From positions 2,604,001 through 2,668,000 of the forward strand of contig NZ_JAKNTK010000001.1 of NCBI RefSeq assembly GCF_022440805.1: a stretch of 64,000 nt of DNA, written 5' to 3'. Source of the DNA: Holdemania massiliensis. GTDB lineage: Bacteria; Bacillota_I; Bacilli_A; Erysipelotrichales; Erysipelotrichaceae. Positions within the stretch are counted from its first letter, which is position 1; each line of letters begins with the position of its first letter. Positions 8,810-17,629 of the stretch are shown in pieces. The position numbers and the translations under genes are program-made. Under the pieces are notes generated by a model. It was not told where the DNA came from and searched no databases. It saw nothing but the letters and a program-made list of their open reading frames with translations.

Positions 8810-9568
8810 TTATCCCTTCGCTGGCACAAAGGCCGCTTTGCCTTTCTTGTCTTGATTTTGTTGGTTTAGCTGACGTTTTAATGCCCGTTCCCGACGCTTT
8901 TTCATCACTGACCGGTAAACGAGCAGTCCCGCACCGCTGAAAGCGATCGTAATCGCATAAATCCAGAAGGCGGAAACGAAATCCTGCTGAATCAGCTTAT
9001 CTCCGGCCAGCGTCGAAGTGATCACCGAGGGAATCCGCGCAACCGTGGTAATGAAGAGGAAATGGGAGAATTTAACCGGAGTCAGACCGGCGAAATACGT
9101 GATGATATCCTTCGGGGTTCCTGGAATCAGAAAGATCAGAAAGATCAGGTTGTCAAGCTTCTGTTCATCCTTCATAAAGGAAAGCTTATCCAGTTTTTCC
9201 TTCGGCACCAGACATTCGACTAAATTGGAGCCGTAGCGGCGAACGAGCCAGAAAATCAAGGCCGTGCCGATCGCGGCGCCGATCAGACAGAGAATCAGTC
9301 CCTCAATCGGTCCGTAGGCGACACCCGCACCAGTTTCAATGATTTCTCCTGGAAGCAAGGCCACCAGCACCTGTAAGGCCATCATGCCGGTCAGCACAAT
9401 CCGTCCCAGCCAGCCGAACTGATCCAGCCAGATTTTGAACTGCGCAGGATCGGAGGCCACGCTTTGAAATAAAACAAACAACACTGCCGTCATGACGATC
9501 GTAAAGACAATTACCGCGCTGATGGAGAACCACCGTACCCGCTTCTGCCACTTTGATTTCTGTTCCAT
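8810..9568 (-). CDS. TVP38/TMEM64 (DedA-like) membrane protein
   Basis: A 252-residue integral membrane protein with about six hydrophobic segments. The central part is characteristic of the SNARE-associated/VTT domain: PGEIIETGAGVAYG, then LIFLIFLIPGTPKDIITYFAGLTP. Members of this superfamily are linked to lipid scrambling or undecaprenyl-phosphate/polyprenyl lipid handling. The tail is lysine- and arginine-rich. The ATG has AAAGGAG upstream. Pairing with a glycosyltransferase fits a role in envelope lipid or glycan assembly, but that is inference. Confidence 0.88.
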   Translation of the reverse strand: MEQKSKWQKRVRWFSISAVIVFTIVMTAVLFVLFQSVASDPAQFKIWLDQFGWLGRIVLTGMMALQVLVALLPGEIIETGAGVAYGPIEGLILCLIGAAIGTALIFWLVRRYGSNLVECLVPKEKLDKLSFMKDEQKLDNLIFLIFLIPGTPKDIITYFAGLTPVKFSHFLFITTVARIPSVITSTLAGDKLIQQDFVSAFWIYAITIAFSGAGLLVYRSVMKKRRERALKRQLNQQNQDKKGKAAFVPAKG

Positions 9569-9787
9569 AAATTCAGGCTCCTTTTTGTTTTCTGGTTTTA
9601 TTCTACCCGTTAAACATGAAGATCCCCTTCTGGAAATTCAAAAGAAATTCTTAAGCCTTGCTGAAAAAGCAGAGAAGAGCCTTTTTTTGTTTTCAAAGAA
9701 CAAATTTTATCTGCAGCCCCTGGTCTTTTTCAGTCCCTGCAGCTATAATGAAATCCCGAGTCAATCCAATTAGAAAAGAGGTCGGCT

Positions 9788-10393
9788 ATGAAAATCATTT
9801 ATACGCTGCAGCATCCGCAGTCTGAGCATCATCTCAACGGCATGGTGGGTTCCTGGACAGATTGGGATTTAAGCGAGCTGGGAGTACAGCAAGCCCAGCG
9901 CATCGCTTTGAATCTGAAAGCAGAACTGGCCGGCAAACCTATCCGCCTTCTGTCTTCGGATCTGAGACGCGCCTGGCACACTGCTGAAATCATCGGCGAA
10001 GCTTTAGGAATCAAAGCTGAAAAAGAACCGCTGCTCAGGGAGCGGTATCTGGGCGAAGCCGTCGGTCAGTCTGTCGCCTGGCTGAAAGCGAATCTCTTAA
10101 CACCGGAAATCACGATCGACGACCGGCTGTTTCCCTCAGCTCAAACGCGGCGCGAACAGGCCGAACAGTTAAGTTCTTTCTGGGACCATCTTCTGCAACA
10201 GGAGGACGATATCCTGATTCTGGTCTCTCACGGCGATACGCTGGGCGTGCTGCAGGCCTTATGGCTGGGATTGGAAGCGGATGCTCTGAATTCCATCCAG
10301 TTTGCCGGACAGGCCGGCGGCGTTTCCTGCTTATGGGAACGTGACGGCAAGCGGATCGTGCGCAAATTCAATGATCTGTCTTATTTGAAATAA
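9788..10393 (+). CDS. Histidine phosphatase family protein
   Basis: A 201-residue protein of the phosphoglycerate-mutase/histidine-phosphatase superfamily. The usual RHG at the N-terminus is QHP (QHPQSEHHLNG); His9, the residue that becomes phosphorylated, is kept but the Arg is Gln. The second catalytic His148 is in VSHGDTLG and an Arg pair is in SSDLRRAWHTAEI. Probably a small-molecule phosphomonoesterase in the cytoplasm; the substrate cannot be assigned. Single gene with its own terminator at 10404-10449, divergent from the TVP38 operon. Confidence 0.85.
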   Translation: MKIIYTLQHPQSEHHLNGMVGSWTDWDLSELGVQQAQRIALNLKAELAGKPIRLLSSDLRRAWHTAEIIGEALGIKAEKEPLLRERYLGEAVGQSVAWLKANLLTPEITIDDRLFPSAQTRREQAEQLSSFWDHLLQQEDDILILVSHGDTLGVLQALWLGLEADALNSIQFAGQAGGVSCLWERDGKRIVRKFNDLSYLK

Positions 10394-10403
10394 CGATAAA
10401 AAA

Positions 10404-10449
10404 GACATGCCCTTTCTCCCATTAGAGAAAGCCGCATGTCTATTTTTTT
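10404..10449 (+). terminator. Intrinsic terminator after histidine phosphatase
   Basis: GACATGC (10404-10410) pairs with GCATGTC (10434-10440), with an inner CTTTCTC/GAGAAAG stem, followed by ATTTTTTT. AAAAAA precedes the stem, so it could also work on the minus strand. Confidence 0.9.
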
Positions 10450-10534
10450 AAATTTTAGTCAGAATGAAGCAAACGACAGTGCTTTTAGGACAACGTTATT
10501 ATCCGCACAACGCTCACAGTTCAAGATTTCAAGA

Positions 10535-11176
10535 TCAGAATCCAATTTCATCAGCGATCATGATGATTGTGAAGCGTCCCGGTGTTTTCCGGCCATGGTT
10601 TATAATTCCGACGGAGTTGCAGACAGACTGCTGAATCTGACAATCCATGCATTTTCCCGTTTCAACACACGGTGCCTTGTGATGCACACGCATCGCGTTG
10701 AGCGGAGCGATCTGACGCAGCCGTTTCATCGCATCATCCAGCGTATCTACCACTTTGTTCACGCCGGCGACCACGATCACCTTGCGCGGTCCGTAGCTGA
10801 TCGCCGCAACCCGGTTCCCAGACGAATCAATATTAACCAGCTGGCCCTGCCGGGTAATCGCATTGGAACTGGTCAGGAACACATCCGCCAATAATGCCTG
10901 ACGATAAATTTCCTCGACCTCGGAAAACGGCAGACCTTCCTGATAGCGGTCGAAAAAATGATAATCGCCGTTGCGCAGGATATTGATCATATCCATGGCT
11001 TTCAACGTTTCCGAACCGCCGACGCCGACGCTGGCGCCCTTGGGAATCAGCTCCAGCACTTTATCGCGGGCTTCCTCCACATTTTCGGCGTAATAGGTAA
11101 TATACCCTTTTTCCGCCAGCAGGTCGACCATTTCATGGGCAATGGCCACGGCTCTGCGCTTACGATACTTATCCAT
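10535..11176 (-). CDS. LUD-domain protein (LutC-like)
   Basis: A 213-residue member of the LUD (lactate utilisation, formerly DUF162) family. Typical blocks are GASVGVGGSETLKAM, FLTSSNAITRQGQLVNIDSSGNRVAA and VVAGVNKVV. The C-terminal part has clustered cysteines (PCVETGKCMDCQIQQSVCN), a common feature of stand-alone family members that may bind metal or an Fe-S cluster. Stand-alone LUD proteins are frequent in anaerobes and lack a firm biochemical role; no lutA or lutB is nearby. The minus-strand gene is convergent with the histidine phosphatase. Confidence 0.88.
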   Translation of the reverse strand: MDKYRKRRAVAIAHEMVDLLAEKGYITYYAENVEEARDKVLELIPKGASVGVGGSETLKAMDMINILRNGDYHFFDRYQEGLPFSEVEEIYRQALLADVFLTSSNAITRQGQLVNIDSSGNRVAAISYGPRKVIVVAGVNKVVDTLDDAMKRLRQIAPLNAMRVHHKAPCVETGKCMDCQIQQSVCNSVGIINHGRKTPGRFTIIMIADEIGF

Positions 11177-11205
11177 ACTTCTGCTCCTCTTTTCTAATTT
11201 TTGAC

Positions 11206-11233
11206 AAAAAAGACCGCACTGAATATGCGGCCC
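11206..11233 (-). terminator. Terminator after the 98-residue gene
   Basis: Minus-strand GGGCCGCATATTCAGTGCGGTC then TTTTTTG: GCCGCA pairs with TGCGGT around a short loop. It separates the 98-residue gene from the LUD gene. Confidence 0.8.
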
Positions 11234-11239
11234 TTTTCA

Positions 11240-11536
11240 TTACTGATTGACTTCTGAATACTTCCGGCGTTCCGGACTCAAATTGTCGCAATAATACCGC
11301 ACAGTCAGCGCTCCGCCGATCTTGGATTTCACCTTCGGCAGCTCGATAAAGCGGTCGCCTTCCAGCATGATTTCCATCATCGCCTTGCAGCAGGCCGTCA
11401 GATTGTTGACCTTCGGCTCAACTTCTGTCATCAGCTCTTTCGCATTGATATCAATATACAGCCACTGGATGTTATGCGCATCCCATTTTTTCTGATTGAT
11501 AATGTCGATATAATCTTGAATTGTTTTCTTTTCCAT
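11240..11536 (-). CDS. Conserved-looking small protein of unknown function
   Basis: A 98-residue soluble protein I do not recognise. It is a compact alpha/beta-type sequence with no signal peptide, membrane segment or repeated cysteine motif apart from a CC pair near residue 49 and one Cys near 82. It has its own terminator at 11206-11233. The ATG is preceded by GGGGGTACCTGACAA. Codon use resembles the neighbours, so it is probably a real cytoplasmic protein, but no function can be offered. Confidence 0.65.
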   Translation of the reverse strand: MEKKTIQDYIDIINQKKWDAHNIQWLYIDINAKELMTEVEPKVNNLTACCKAMMEIMLEGDRFIELPKVKSKIGGALTVRYYCDNLSPERRKYSEVNQ

Positions 11537-11630
11537 TTGTCAGGTACCCCCTAATCGATTTTATTATAGCATTGAACATCAATTAAATAAAGTCGAATCA
11601 CGGAATCAAGCTGTTTTTTCAACTTAAAAA

Positions 11631-12764
11631 TCAAAGAAAATAATCTAAAACAAATTCCATCATGACGCCTAAGCCCGGAAGCAGTGAAGCCTTTTCGATT
11701 TTTTCCTGCCGGGTATGCGCCCCTTCGCCGAGGTATCCGCCGAAGCACAATGCATTGACACCCTGGGAAAACGGAATGTTGCAGTCGGTGGATCCGGAAT
11801 GACCTTCCGGCCGAGTGCCGATCCGCCGTTCGATCAGATCTTCGACTTTCTTCTCGATCGCCCGCTGCTTCTCTTCATCGATATCGCCCATACATGGCCG
11901 CTCACCCAAAATTTCAACATTGATCTCCACGCCCATCTTCCGATAGGCCTCGATCAGGCTGTCAAACATATCGCGCAGCTGCTGCAGATGTTCGCGGACA
12001 TCAGAACGGAATTCAAACAGCATCGCTGCCTGCTGAGCGATTGTATTGACCGAAGTGCCGCCTTCAATCGTTCCGACATTGTAGGTCGTTTTTCCGCCTT
12101 CCGGGACTTTGACTGAATACAGCGTATCGATCAAGGAGGCCAGAACGCGGATCGCATTGCGGTTGCCAAAGGCCCCATAGGAATGTCCGCCTTCCGTCTT
12201 CACCTCGACACGATAGCGAACCGATCCGACCGCCTTGTTGACATAACCTTTATACGAACCGTCAAAGGAATAGACCTCGCTCAGCTTGCCGGCGTAATCC
12301 TGCATCAGCTGACGGCAGCCCTTGAGGTTGCCCAGGCCTTCCTCGCCAGCATTCAGCACGATCAGAACGCCTTGCTTCGGCTGGCAGTGCTGCTCAATCA
12401 AATAGCGGGCGATCACCATCAATAACGCCACGTTGGCTGTATCATCGCCCACTCCCGGCGCTTTCAGCCAGCCGTCTTCTTCAATCAGCTCAAAGCCGGT
12501 TTCATCCGGGAACACCGTATCCAGATGCGCCATAAAGGCCACGGCTCCGCCGGCCTGAACGTCACCCAGTGTTACGATGACGTTGGATGCTGTATCCACT
12601 TTCACGTCTTCCGCACCGCATTCACGGAACCACTTTGCGCAGTATTCCGCCCGCGCCTGTTCATGATTGCTGAAGGCCGGTATCGCTACCAGCGTGCGGA
12701 TCAGTTCAACAACCTCATTCTGATGATCGCTGACATATTGTTCTAATGCTTCATTCCAAATCAA
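11631..12764 (-). CDS. M20-family metallopeptidase
   Basis: A 377-residue zinc-dependent exopeptidase or deacylase of the M20/ArgE/DapE/peptidase-T superfamily. Metal and catalytic blocks are present in order: MAHLDTVFPDE (His, catalytic Asp), GVGDDTAN (bridging Asp), NAGEEGLGN (catalytic Glu-Glu) and the late GEGAHTRQE (His). A dimerisation lid lies between about 180 and 290. No signal peptide, so it acts on imported peptides or N-acyl amino acids in the cytoplasm. It starts with TTG, preceded by AAGGGGGT at six bases. Its promoter overlaps that of the divergent NAD(P)H-hydrate gene. Exact substrate unknown. Confidence 0.9.
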   Translation of the reverse strand: MIWNEALEQYVSDHQNEVVELIRTLVAIPAFSNHEQARAEYCAKWFRECGAEDVKVDTASNVIVTLGDVQAGGAVAFMAHLDTVFPDETGFELIEEDGWLKAPGVGDDTANVALLMVIARYLIEQHCQPKQGVLIVLNAGEEGLGNLKGCRQLMQDYAGKLSEVYSFDGSYKGYVNKAVGSVRYRVEVKTEGGHSYGAFGNRNAIRVLASLIDTLYSVKVPEGGKTTYNVGTIEGGTSVNTIAQQAAMLFEFRSDVREHLQQLRDMFDSLIEAYRKMGVEINVEILGERPCMGDIDEEKQRAIEKKVEDLIERRIGTRPEGHSGSTDCNIPFSQGVNALCFGGYLGEGAHTRQEKIEKASLLPGLGVMMEFVLDYFL

Positions 12765-12791
12765 AGATATACCCCCTTTTTATTTGAATTC

Positions 12792-12821
12792 ATTATACCA
12801 TTCTTTTGGGAGCCTGAACAA
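12792..12821 (-). promoter_or_regulatory. M20 peptidase promoter
   Basis: Minus-strand TTGTTC (12816-12821), 18-base spacer, TATAAT (12792-12797). Confidence 0.6.
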
Positions 12822-12834
12822 TTTATGTTAGAAT
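12806..12834 (+). promoter_or_regulatory. nnr promoter, overlapping the divergent promoter
   Basis: TTGGGA (12806-12811), 17-base spacer, TAGAAT (12829-12834), just before the nnr ribosome binding site. It shares bases 12806-12821 with the minus-strand promoter, so polymerases should compete. Confidence 0.6.
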
Positions 12835-12855
12835 AGGATGCAGGAGGTGGTCTCT

Positions 12856-14349
12856 GTGATCCTCGAAAAAAATCAAATCGCCGCGGCGGAAGCGGCAAGC
12901 GGCAAAAGTGAAACGCAGTTAATGGAGCTGGCCGGCAAGCGCTGCGCAGATACGCTGCTGCATGAATATCCAGAAAATGATTCCTTTCTGATTCTGTGCG
13001 GCAGCGGCAACAACGGCGGCGACGGGTTTGTCATTGCCCGGCATTGTCTGGCTGCGAAACGTCAGGTGGCGATTGTTTTGATGATGAACGACATCCGCAC
13101 CCCGGCAGCCATTGACGCCCGGCAGAAGCTGCCGGAATCCTGTTTGATTTACGGTTACGAAGAAATGAGCGAAGCTCAGTTTCAGACCATGGCGCAGCGT
13201 TATGACGTGATCGTCGACTGCGTCTTTGGGTTTAATTTCCATGCCCCGCTGCCGGATTTTCTGCGGGATGCCTTCCGCTGGATTAACCAGCAGCGCCTAT
13301 CCGTTGTCAGCATCGACCTCAACAGCGGCTTGGAAGCCGATCACAGCCTGGGGGATCCGGATGCTTTGCACAGCGTGCTGACCTTAGCGCTGGGGGCGTT
13401 AAAACCGGTGCATTTGTTCAGCCGGGAACATCAGAAACTGGATCGCCTGATCCCGATCAGCCTTGGTTTTCCTGAGCCGGAAACCTCGCGCTGGATTCAG
13501 ATGGATGCGCTGCAGGTGACGCGGCTGCTTCCGCGTTTATTTGACAATGATTATAAAAACAGCACAGGCCGGCTGACCGTCATCGCCGGCAGCGCGTGGA
13601 TGGCGGGTGCGGCCCAATTCAATCTGGAAGCAGCCCAGGCAATCGGCTGCGGAATGATCCGCGCGGTGGTTGACCCGCAGATTTATCCGATTCTGCAAGC
13701 CGCCTGTCCGCACGTGGTCTTCCATCCGTCGACTCAATCTGAAGCAGACTTTCTGGCTATATTAAGCCAATCCGATGCTATTGCTTTGGGCAGCGGCTGC
13801 GATCATCTTGAAAATCTTGACGCTTTATTGGAAACCGTGCTGAAAAACAGTTCTGTTCCTGTTATTCTCGATGCCGCGGCGCTGCGCAGTCTGGCCCGAC
13901 ATCCAGAGTGGCTGAATCAGCCGCAGGGCGAAATCATTTTAACTCCGCATGTCGGAGAATTCAGCGCGCTGTGCGGACGCAGCGTTGAAGAAATTCAGGC
14001 AGACCGAATTCGCTGTGCTGAGGAATATGCAGTCTCGCATTCGGTAACCCTTGTTTTAAAAGGGGCGGATACGCTGATCGTTTCCCCGCAGGGTCTGCGC
14101 TGCGTGAATAAAACCGGCAATCCGAGCCTGGCCAAAGCGGGTTCCGGGGATCTGTTAACCGGCTTGATCGCAGCACTGGCAGCCCGCGGATTAACCCCGA
14201 TGGATGCTGCCTGCTGCGGAGTCTGGCTGCATGGCAAAGCCGCCGACAAAGCGATTGAAAAAAATGCCCTTTATACCATTCATCACAGGGAAATCCTGGC
14301 GGGTCTGGATGCGTTTTTAATGGATCATCAAAAGGAGCTGTGGCGTTAA
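12856..14349 (+). CDS. nnr: Bifunctional NAD(P)H-hydrate epimerase/dehydratase
   Basis: A 497-residue fusion that repairs damaged nicotinamide cofactors. The N-terminal epimerase domain (about 1-205) has GSGNNGGDGFVIARHC and interconverts the R and S hydrates. The C-terminal ribokinase-like dehydratase domain (about 225-490) has ILTPHVGEFSALCG, VLKGADT and the signature AGSGDLLTGLIAA, and restores NAD(P)H using ADP or ATP. I place the start at the GTG at 12856, because AGGAGGTGG lies just before it; the upstream ATG at 12838 overlaps that ribosome binding site. The stop overlaps the next start (TAATG), suggesting translational coupling. Confidence 0.93.
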   Translation: MILEKNQIAAAEAASGKSETQLMELAGKRCADTLLHEYPENDSFLILCGSGNNGGDGFVIARHCLAAKRQVAIVLMMNDIRTPAAIDARQKLPESCLIYGYEEMSEAQFQTMAQRYDVIVDCVFGFNFHAPLPDFLRDAFRWINQQRLSVVSIDLNSGLEADHSLGDPDALHSVLTLALGALKPVHLFSREHQKLDRLIPISLGFPEPETSRWIQMDALQVTRLLPRLFDNDYKNSTGRLTVIAGSAWMAGAAQFNLEAAQAIGCGMIRAVVDPQIYPILQAACPHVVFHPSTQSEADFLAILSQSDAIALGSGCDHLENLDALLETVLKNSSVPVILDAAALRSLARHPEWLNQPQGEIILTPHVGEFSALCGRSVEEIQADRIRCAEEYAVSHSVTLVLKGADTLIVSPQGLRCVNKTGNPSLAKAGSGDLLTGLIAALAARGLTPMDAACCGVWLHGKAADKAIEKNALYTIHHREILAGLDAFLMDHQKELWR

Positions 14350-15299
14350 TGGAAATCCGCCGGATTACCCGTCAGGATCTGCCTGCCCTGACTAATCTGT
14401 TCAAACGCAGCGTTTTTGAAATCGCCGGCTGTGATTATACACCGGCGCAATGTGCTGCCTGGACTCAAAACGCGGAGAATCCGCAATGGGCCGAGCGTTT
14501 CCTGTCCACCTGGACCATCGGGGCTTTTATTGCCGAGCAGCCGGCCGGCTTTGCCAATCTGGAAAGTCCGACCCAATTGGATTGTTTCTATGTCCATCCC
14601 GATTTTCAGCGGCAGGGTGTTGGTTCCGCCTTGTTCAAGGCGGTGAGCGAACAGGCCCAAAAGACAGGAGCCGCTTTTTTGGAAAGTGATATTTCATTGA
14701 CCGCCGAACCCTTTTTTCGCGCACAGGGCTGGAAGGTTCTGCATCGCAATGAAATCCAGCGTGAGGCTCAGGTTCTGATCAATACGACGATGCGCTTCAC
14801 TTTTTCCAGCATGGAAAATGCCGCTGTCAATCCAAAATGGCAGCTGCTTACCGAGATCCATGTTCAGGACCGCAATCCGGAATTTATCGACCAGCTCACC
14901 CGTCTTTGGCGGACCTCTGTCAAAGAAACACATCTTTTTCTGTCCGAAGAAGAAATCGATAAGATTCAGACTTATGTCCCGCAGGCATTAGCTTCCATCC
15001 CCCATCTGATTCTAGCTGAAAAGGATAAAACCTGGATCGGCTTTATGGGAATCAGTGGACAAAAACTGGAAATGTTGTTTCTGGATCCGGCTTACCGTAA
15101 GCAGGGCTGGGGTGCAGCACTTCTGACCTATGCCATGAGTGAATACGGAGTGAATGAATTGGATGTCAATGAACAAAATCCGCAGGCCGCAGGATTTTAT
15201 GAACATTTGGGATTTTGCGTCGTATGCCAGAGAGATACTGATGATCAGGGCATGCCCTATCCCATTTTGACAATGCGATTATTGAAAGGTGAATCTTAA
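14349..15299 (+). CDS. Tandem GNAT acetyltransferase
   Basis: A 316-residue protein with two GNAT N-acetyltransferase domains in one chain. The first (about 1-150) has FYVHPDFQRQGVGSALF for acetyl-CoA binding; the second (about 160-316) has LFLDPAYRKQGWGAALL and ends in a typical ELDVNEQNPQAAGFYEHLGF block. Each resembles PhnO/YafP/YjaB-like acetyltransferases. Substrate unknown. The ATG at 14349 overlaps the nnr stop; a GTG nine bases earlier is too close to AAGGAG. Co-transcribed with nnr and followed by a terminator. Confidence 0.85.
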   Translation: MEIRRITRQDLPALTNLFKRSVFEIAGCDYTPAQCAAWTQNAENPQWAERFLSTWTIGAFIAEQPAGFANLESPTQLDCFYVHPDFQRQGVGSALFKAVSEQAQKTGAAFLESDISLTAEPFFRAQGWKVLHRNEIQREAQVLINTTMRFTFSSMENAAVNPKWQLLTEIHVQDRNPEFIDQLTRLWRTSVKETHLFLSEEEIDKIQTYVPQALASIPHLILAEKDKTWIGFMGISGQKLEMLFLDPAYRKQGWGAALLTYAMSEYGVNELDVNEQNPQAAGFYEHLGFCVVCQRDTDDQGMPYPILTMRLLKGES

Positions 15300-15322
15300 A
15301 ACATCGTTGTTTTACAAGATTA

Positions 15323-15365
15323 GAAAAGGCCAGTATTCAAATCAATCTGAATGCTGGTCTTTTTA
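15323..15365 (+). terminator. Terminator after tandem GNAT gene
   Basis: GGCCAGTATTCA pairs with TGAATGCTGGTC around AATCAATC, followed by TTTTTAG. The A run before the stem could also serve the convergent flavoprotein gene. Confidence 0.85.
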
Positions 15366-15441
15366 GTTTATTCGTCAAGTTTAAGCGATCGGTCTTTATC
15401 CTGTTTTCAGCTGTGAATTCCTGTTAAATCAGGGTAGGTAT

Positions 15442-17370
15442 TTATTTAATCTGAGACAAAGCATCCTGGACTGCGGCGATGATCGCTTTGGAAGTGATCG
15501 TTGCCCCAGAAACCAGATCTACATCGGTACTCTGTTGGGCAACAATCTGGGCTGGTATTTGTTCGATCGCCGGATCAGAAATACCAGCTGTTTCAGAATG
15601 TTGAACAAGATCGACGGAAACAATCCGATCCCCATCCATGGTTACCTTGACCTGAACATCACCACCCATGCCATTAGGACTCATTCCGAGATATTCATTT
15701 TCTTTCAATTCGATTCCTGCACTTCCGCCAATTTCATCTGAGCTGCCAATTTTATAGGTCATCGGTGACTCAACTGCCTGACGTAAAGTATAAGCAGCCT
15801 CTTTTTCCTTCACTTGTGCAGCATGGATTCCCGCTATTCTGCCGAATACCAGGCATTCGGATAAGTTGGTGGCACCTTGATAATTCTTGGCTGTCATCCC
15901 GCCAAATTCACCGGCTGAGTACAGGTTGGGTATTGGGTTTCCCATTATGTCTAAAACTTCAGCACGGGCATTTCTGCGCGCTCCGCCCTGTGTATTCAGA
16001 ATAAGCGGATTCATTTTCATAGCATAACATGTCCCTTCCGCAAGCGGCTGCATTTTTTCTGGATCGCGGCCACATTCCTCATCTTCCCCCTTTGCACAGT
16101 ATGCATTATACTTCCGTATTGAAGACAAGAGCACTTCTTCCTTCGCTCCAATGAAAGACGCCAATTGGGAATAAGAATCTGCGCTGACCCACACCTCACT
16201 GTGATTGACTTCCAATAAATTCTCCGCTTCCAGCTGTTTCTTCATCTTCTCATCAAAAATTAAATAAGAGTATTGCGGGTAAGAAGGTAAATGATATTCT
16301 CCACAATGATAGAGATGACCATGCCGGCTATATTCTGTTTCATTGAGATAGCGGCTGCCATCCGGTCCGACCAAAATAAAGCTTCCACCCTCTTTAAAAC
16401 CTGAAGTCTGCATGGCCTGAGTTCCTTCACCCAGCGAAATGCAATGTCCGCCGAGAATATCCAGTGATTCAAAACAATCCATATGCCACAGATCCGCATT
16501 CACCTCCAGCGCCATCGCAACACCATCACCACGATTATACAGGGTACCCCGTGGATTGGAAATCGCCAGGCCAAGATAATCAGCAACCATCTGGGAATTA
16601 TTTTCAAAACCGCCGCAGGCCATAACCACGCCTCGTAAAGCACGGATATTCAGCAGCTCGCCATTCCGTTCCATCATCATGCCCAGGATCCTCTTTGTTT
16701 CCGGATCCTGAATCAATTTTTGCCCTCGGGTATTAAACCAGATATCAATCTGATCCCGATTGACAACCTTTTCTCGCAGCATTCTCCACAAGGCCCCGTC
16801 GCTGGCCCCTTTATGAACCGAGAAGGAATCAATCGTATCTCCGCCCTCCAGCTCCGGAAATTCAGGAATGGCCCAGGCTGTGGCCGGAATGCCTTTCCAA
16901 TACATCAGCTCAGAAGCACCATAATCCTGAATCATCCGATCGCCGAGTACCAGCAAGTCGCTGGTAAACGTATCCAGCAGTTCTTCATCATAAGGCAGCC
17001 CGCCATAGAGCGCCTTATAATATGTCATAAGTTTTTCCTTGTCATGTCCTACGACACAGAATTGACCCGCATAGCGTGTATTTCCGCCTTCGTGTCCTTG
17101 CGGCGCAGCGTCAAAAAGAAGGACATCCGCACCTTCTTCCGCGGCATAATGGGCCGCTGTCGCACCGGCACCGCCAAACCCCATGACAAGAACATCATAG
17201 ACACCATCCCATTTTATTGTGTCGGCATAGCTCAATTCAGGGGTCTGTCTGCTTCCCCCAGCATTACAGCCGCTCAACATCCCCGCTGCGGCTAAACTTA
17301 CAGCCCCAGCCGCTGTCCCTTTTAGAAAATCGCGTCGTGAGAGTTTTTGTTTCATATTTCTTTGTGGCAT
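15442..17370 (-). CDS. Tat-exported FAD/FMN reductase lipoprotein
   Basis: A 642-residue secreted flavoprotein. The N-terminus has a twin-arginine signal (SRRDFLKG, Arg12-Arg13), a hydrophobic stretch and a lipobox LSGC (Cys35), so it is probably exported folded and lipid-anchored. An FAD-binding fumarate-reductase-like domain follows (YDVLVMGFGGAGATAAHYAA, about 58-77). The C-terminal FMN-binding domain (about 560-642) ends in VSGATITS, where Thr624 would carry FMN attached by ApbE. Instead of the HHTMGG and GNNR blocks of fumarate-type enzymes it has LNTQGGARRNARAE and NYQGATNLSE, so the acceptor is probably not fumarate. Divergent from a PucR-type regulator. Confidence 0.9.
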   Translation of the reverse strand: MPQRNMKQKLSRRDFLKGTAAGAVSLAAAGMLSGCNAGGSRQTPELSYADTIKWDGVYDVLVMGFGGAGATAAHYAAEEGADVLLFDAAPQGHEGGNTRYAGQFCVVGHDKEKLMTYYKALYGGLPYDEELLDTFTSDLLVLGDRMIQDYGASELMYWKGIPATAWAIPEFPELEGGDTIDSFSVHKGASDGALWRMLREKVVNRDQIDIWFNTRGQKLIQDPETKRILGMMMERNGELLNIRALRGVVMACGGFENNSQMVADYLGLAISNPRGTLYNRGDGVAMALEVNADLWHMDCFESLDILGGHCISLGEGTQAMQTSGFKEGGSFILVGPDGSRYLNETEYSRHGHLYHCGEYHLPSYPQYSYLIFDEKMKKQLEAENLLEVNHSEVWVSADSYSQLASFIGAKEEVLLSSIRKYNAYCAKGEDEECGRDPEKMQPLAEGTCYAMKMNPLILNTQGGARRNARAEVLDIMGNPIPNLYSAGEFGGMTAKNYQGATNLSECLVFGRIAGIHAAQVKEKEAAYTLRQAVESPMTYKIGSSDEIGGSAGIELKENEYLGMSPNGMGGDVQVKVTMDGDRIVSVDLVQHSETAGISDPAIEQIPAQIVAQQSTDVDLVSGATITSKAIIAAVQDALSQIK

Positions 17371-17629
17371 GAGATTTCCTTGATCCCATGCTCTCCTTTC
17401 TTATGATTAACGCAATCCGCGTCAAATCTGATTTGTTTATAAATACAATATGTAAGAATTCTATCAAGTTAAGTTTATTATATCTTTATTTCCTTACTTA
17501 ACGTTATATGTTAGTATTTAATTAACTTCTTGTGATTTTAGGCAAAATCCAAAATCAACCGGTTTCTTGTTTAATTCTGTAATTTTCGCTTTAGTTTTTG
17601 TACTATAAAACAAAGAAAGGAAGAAAATC

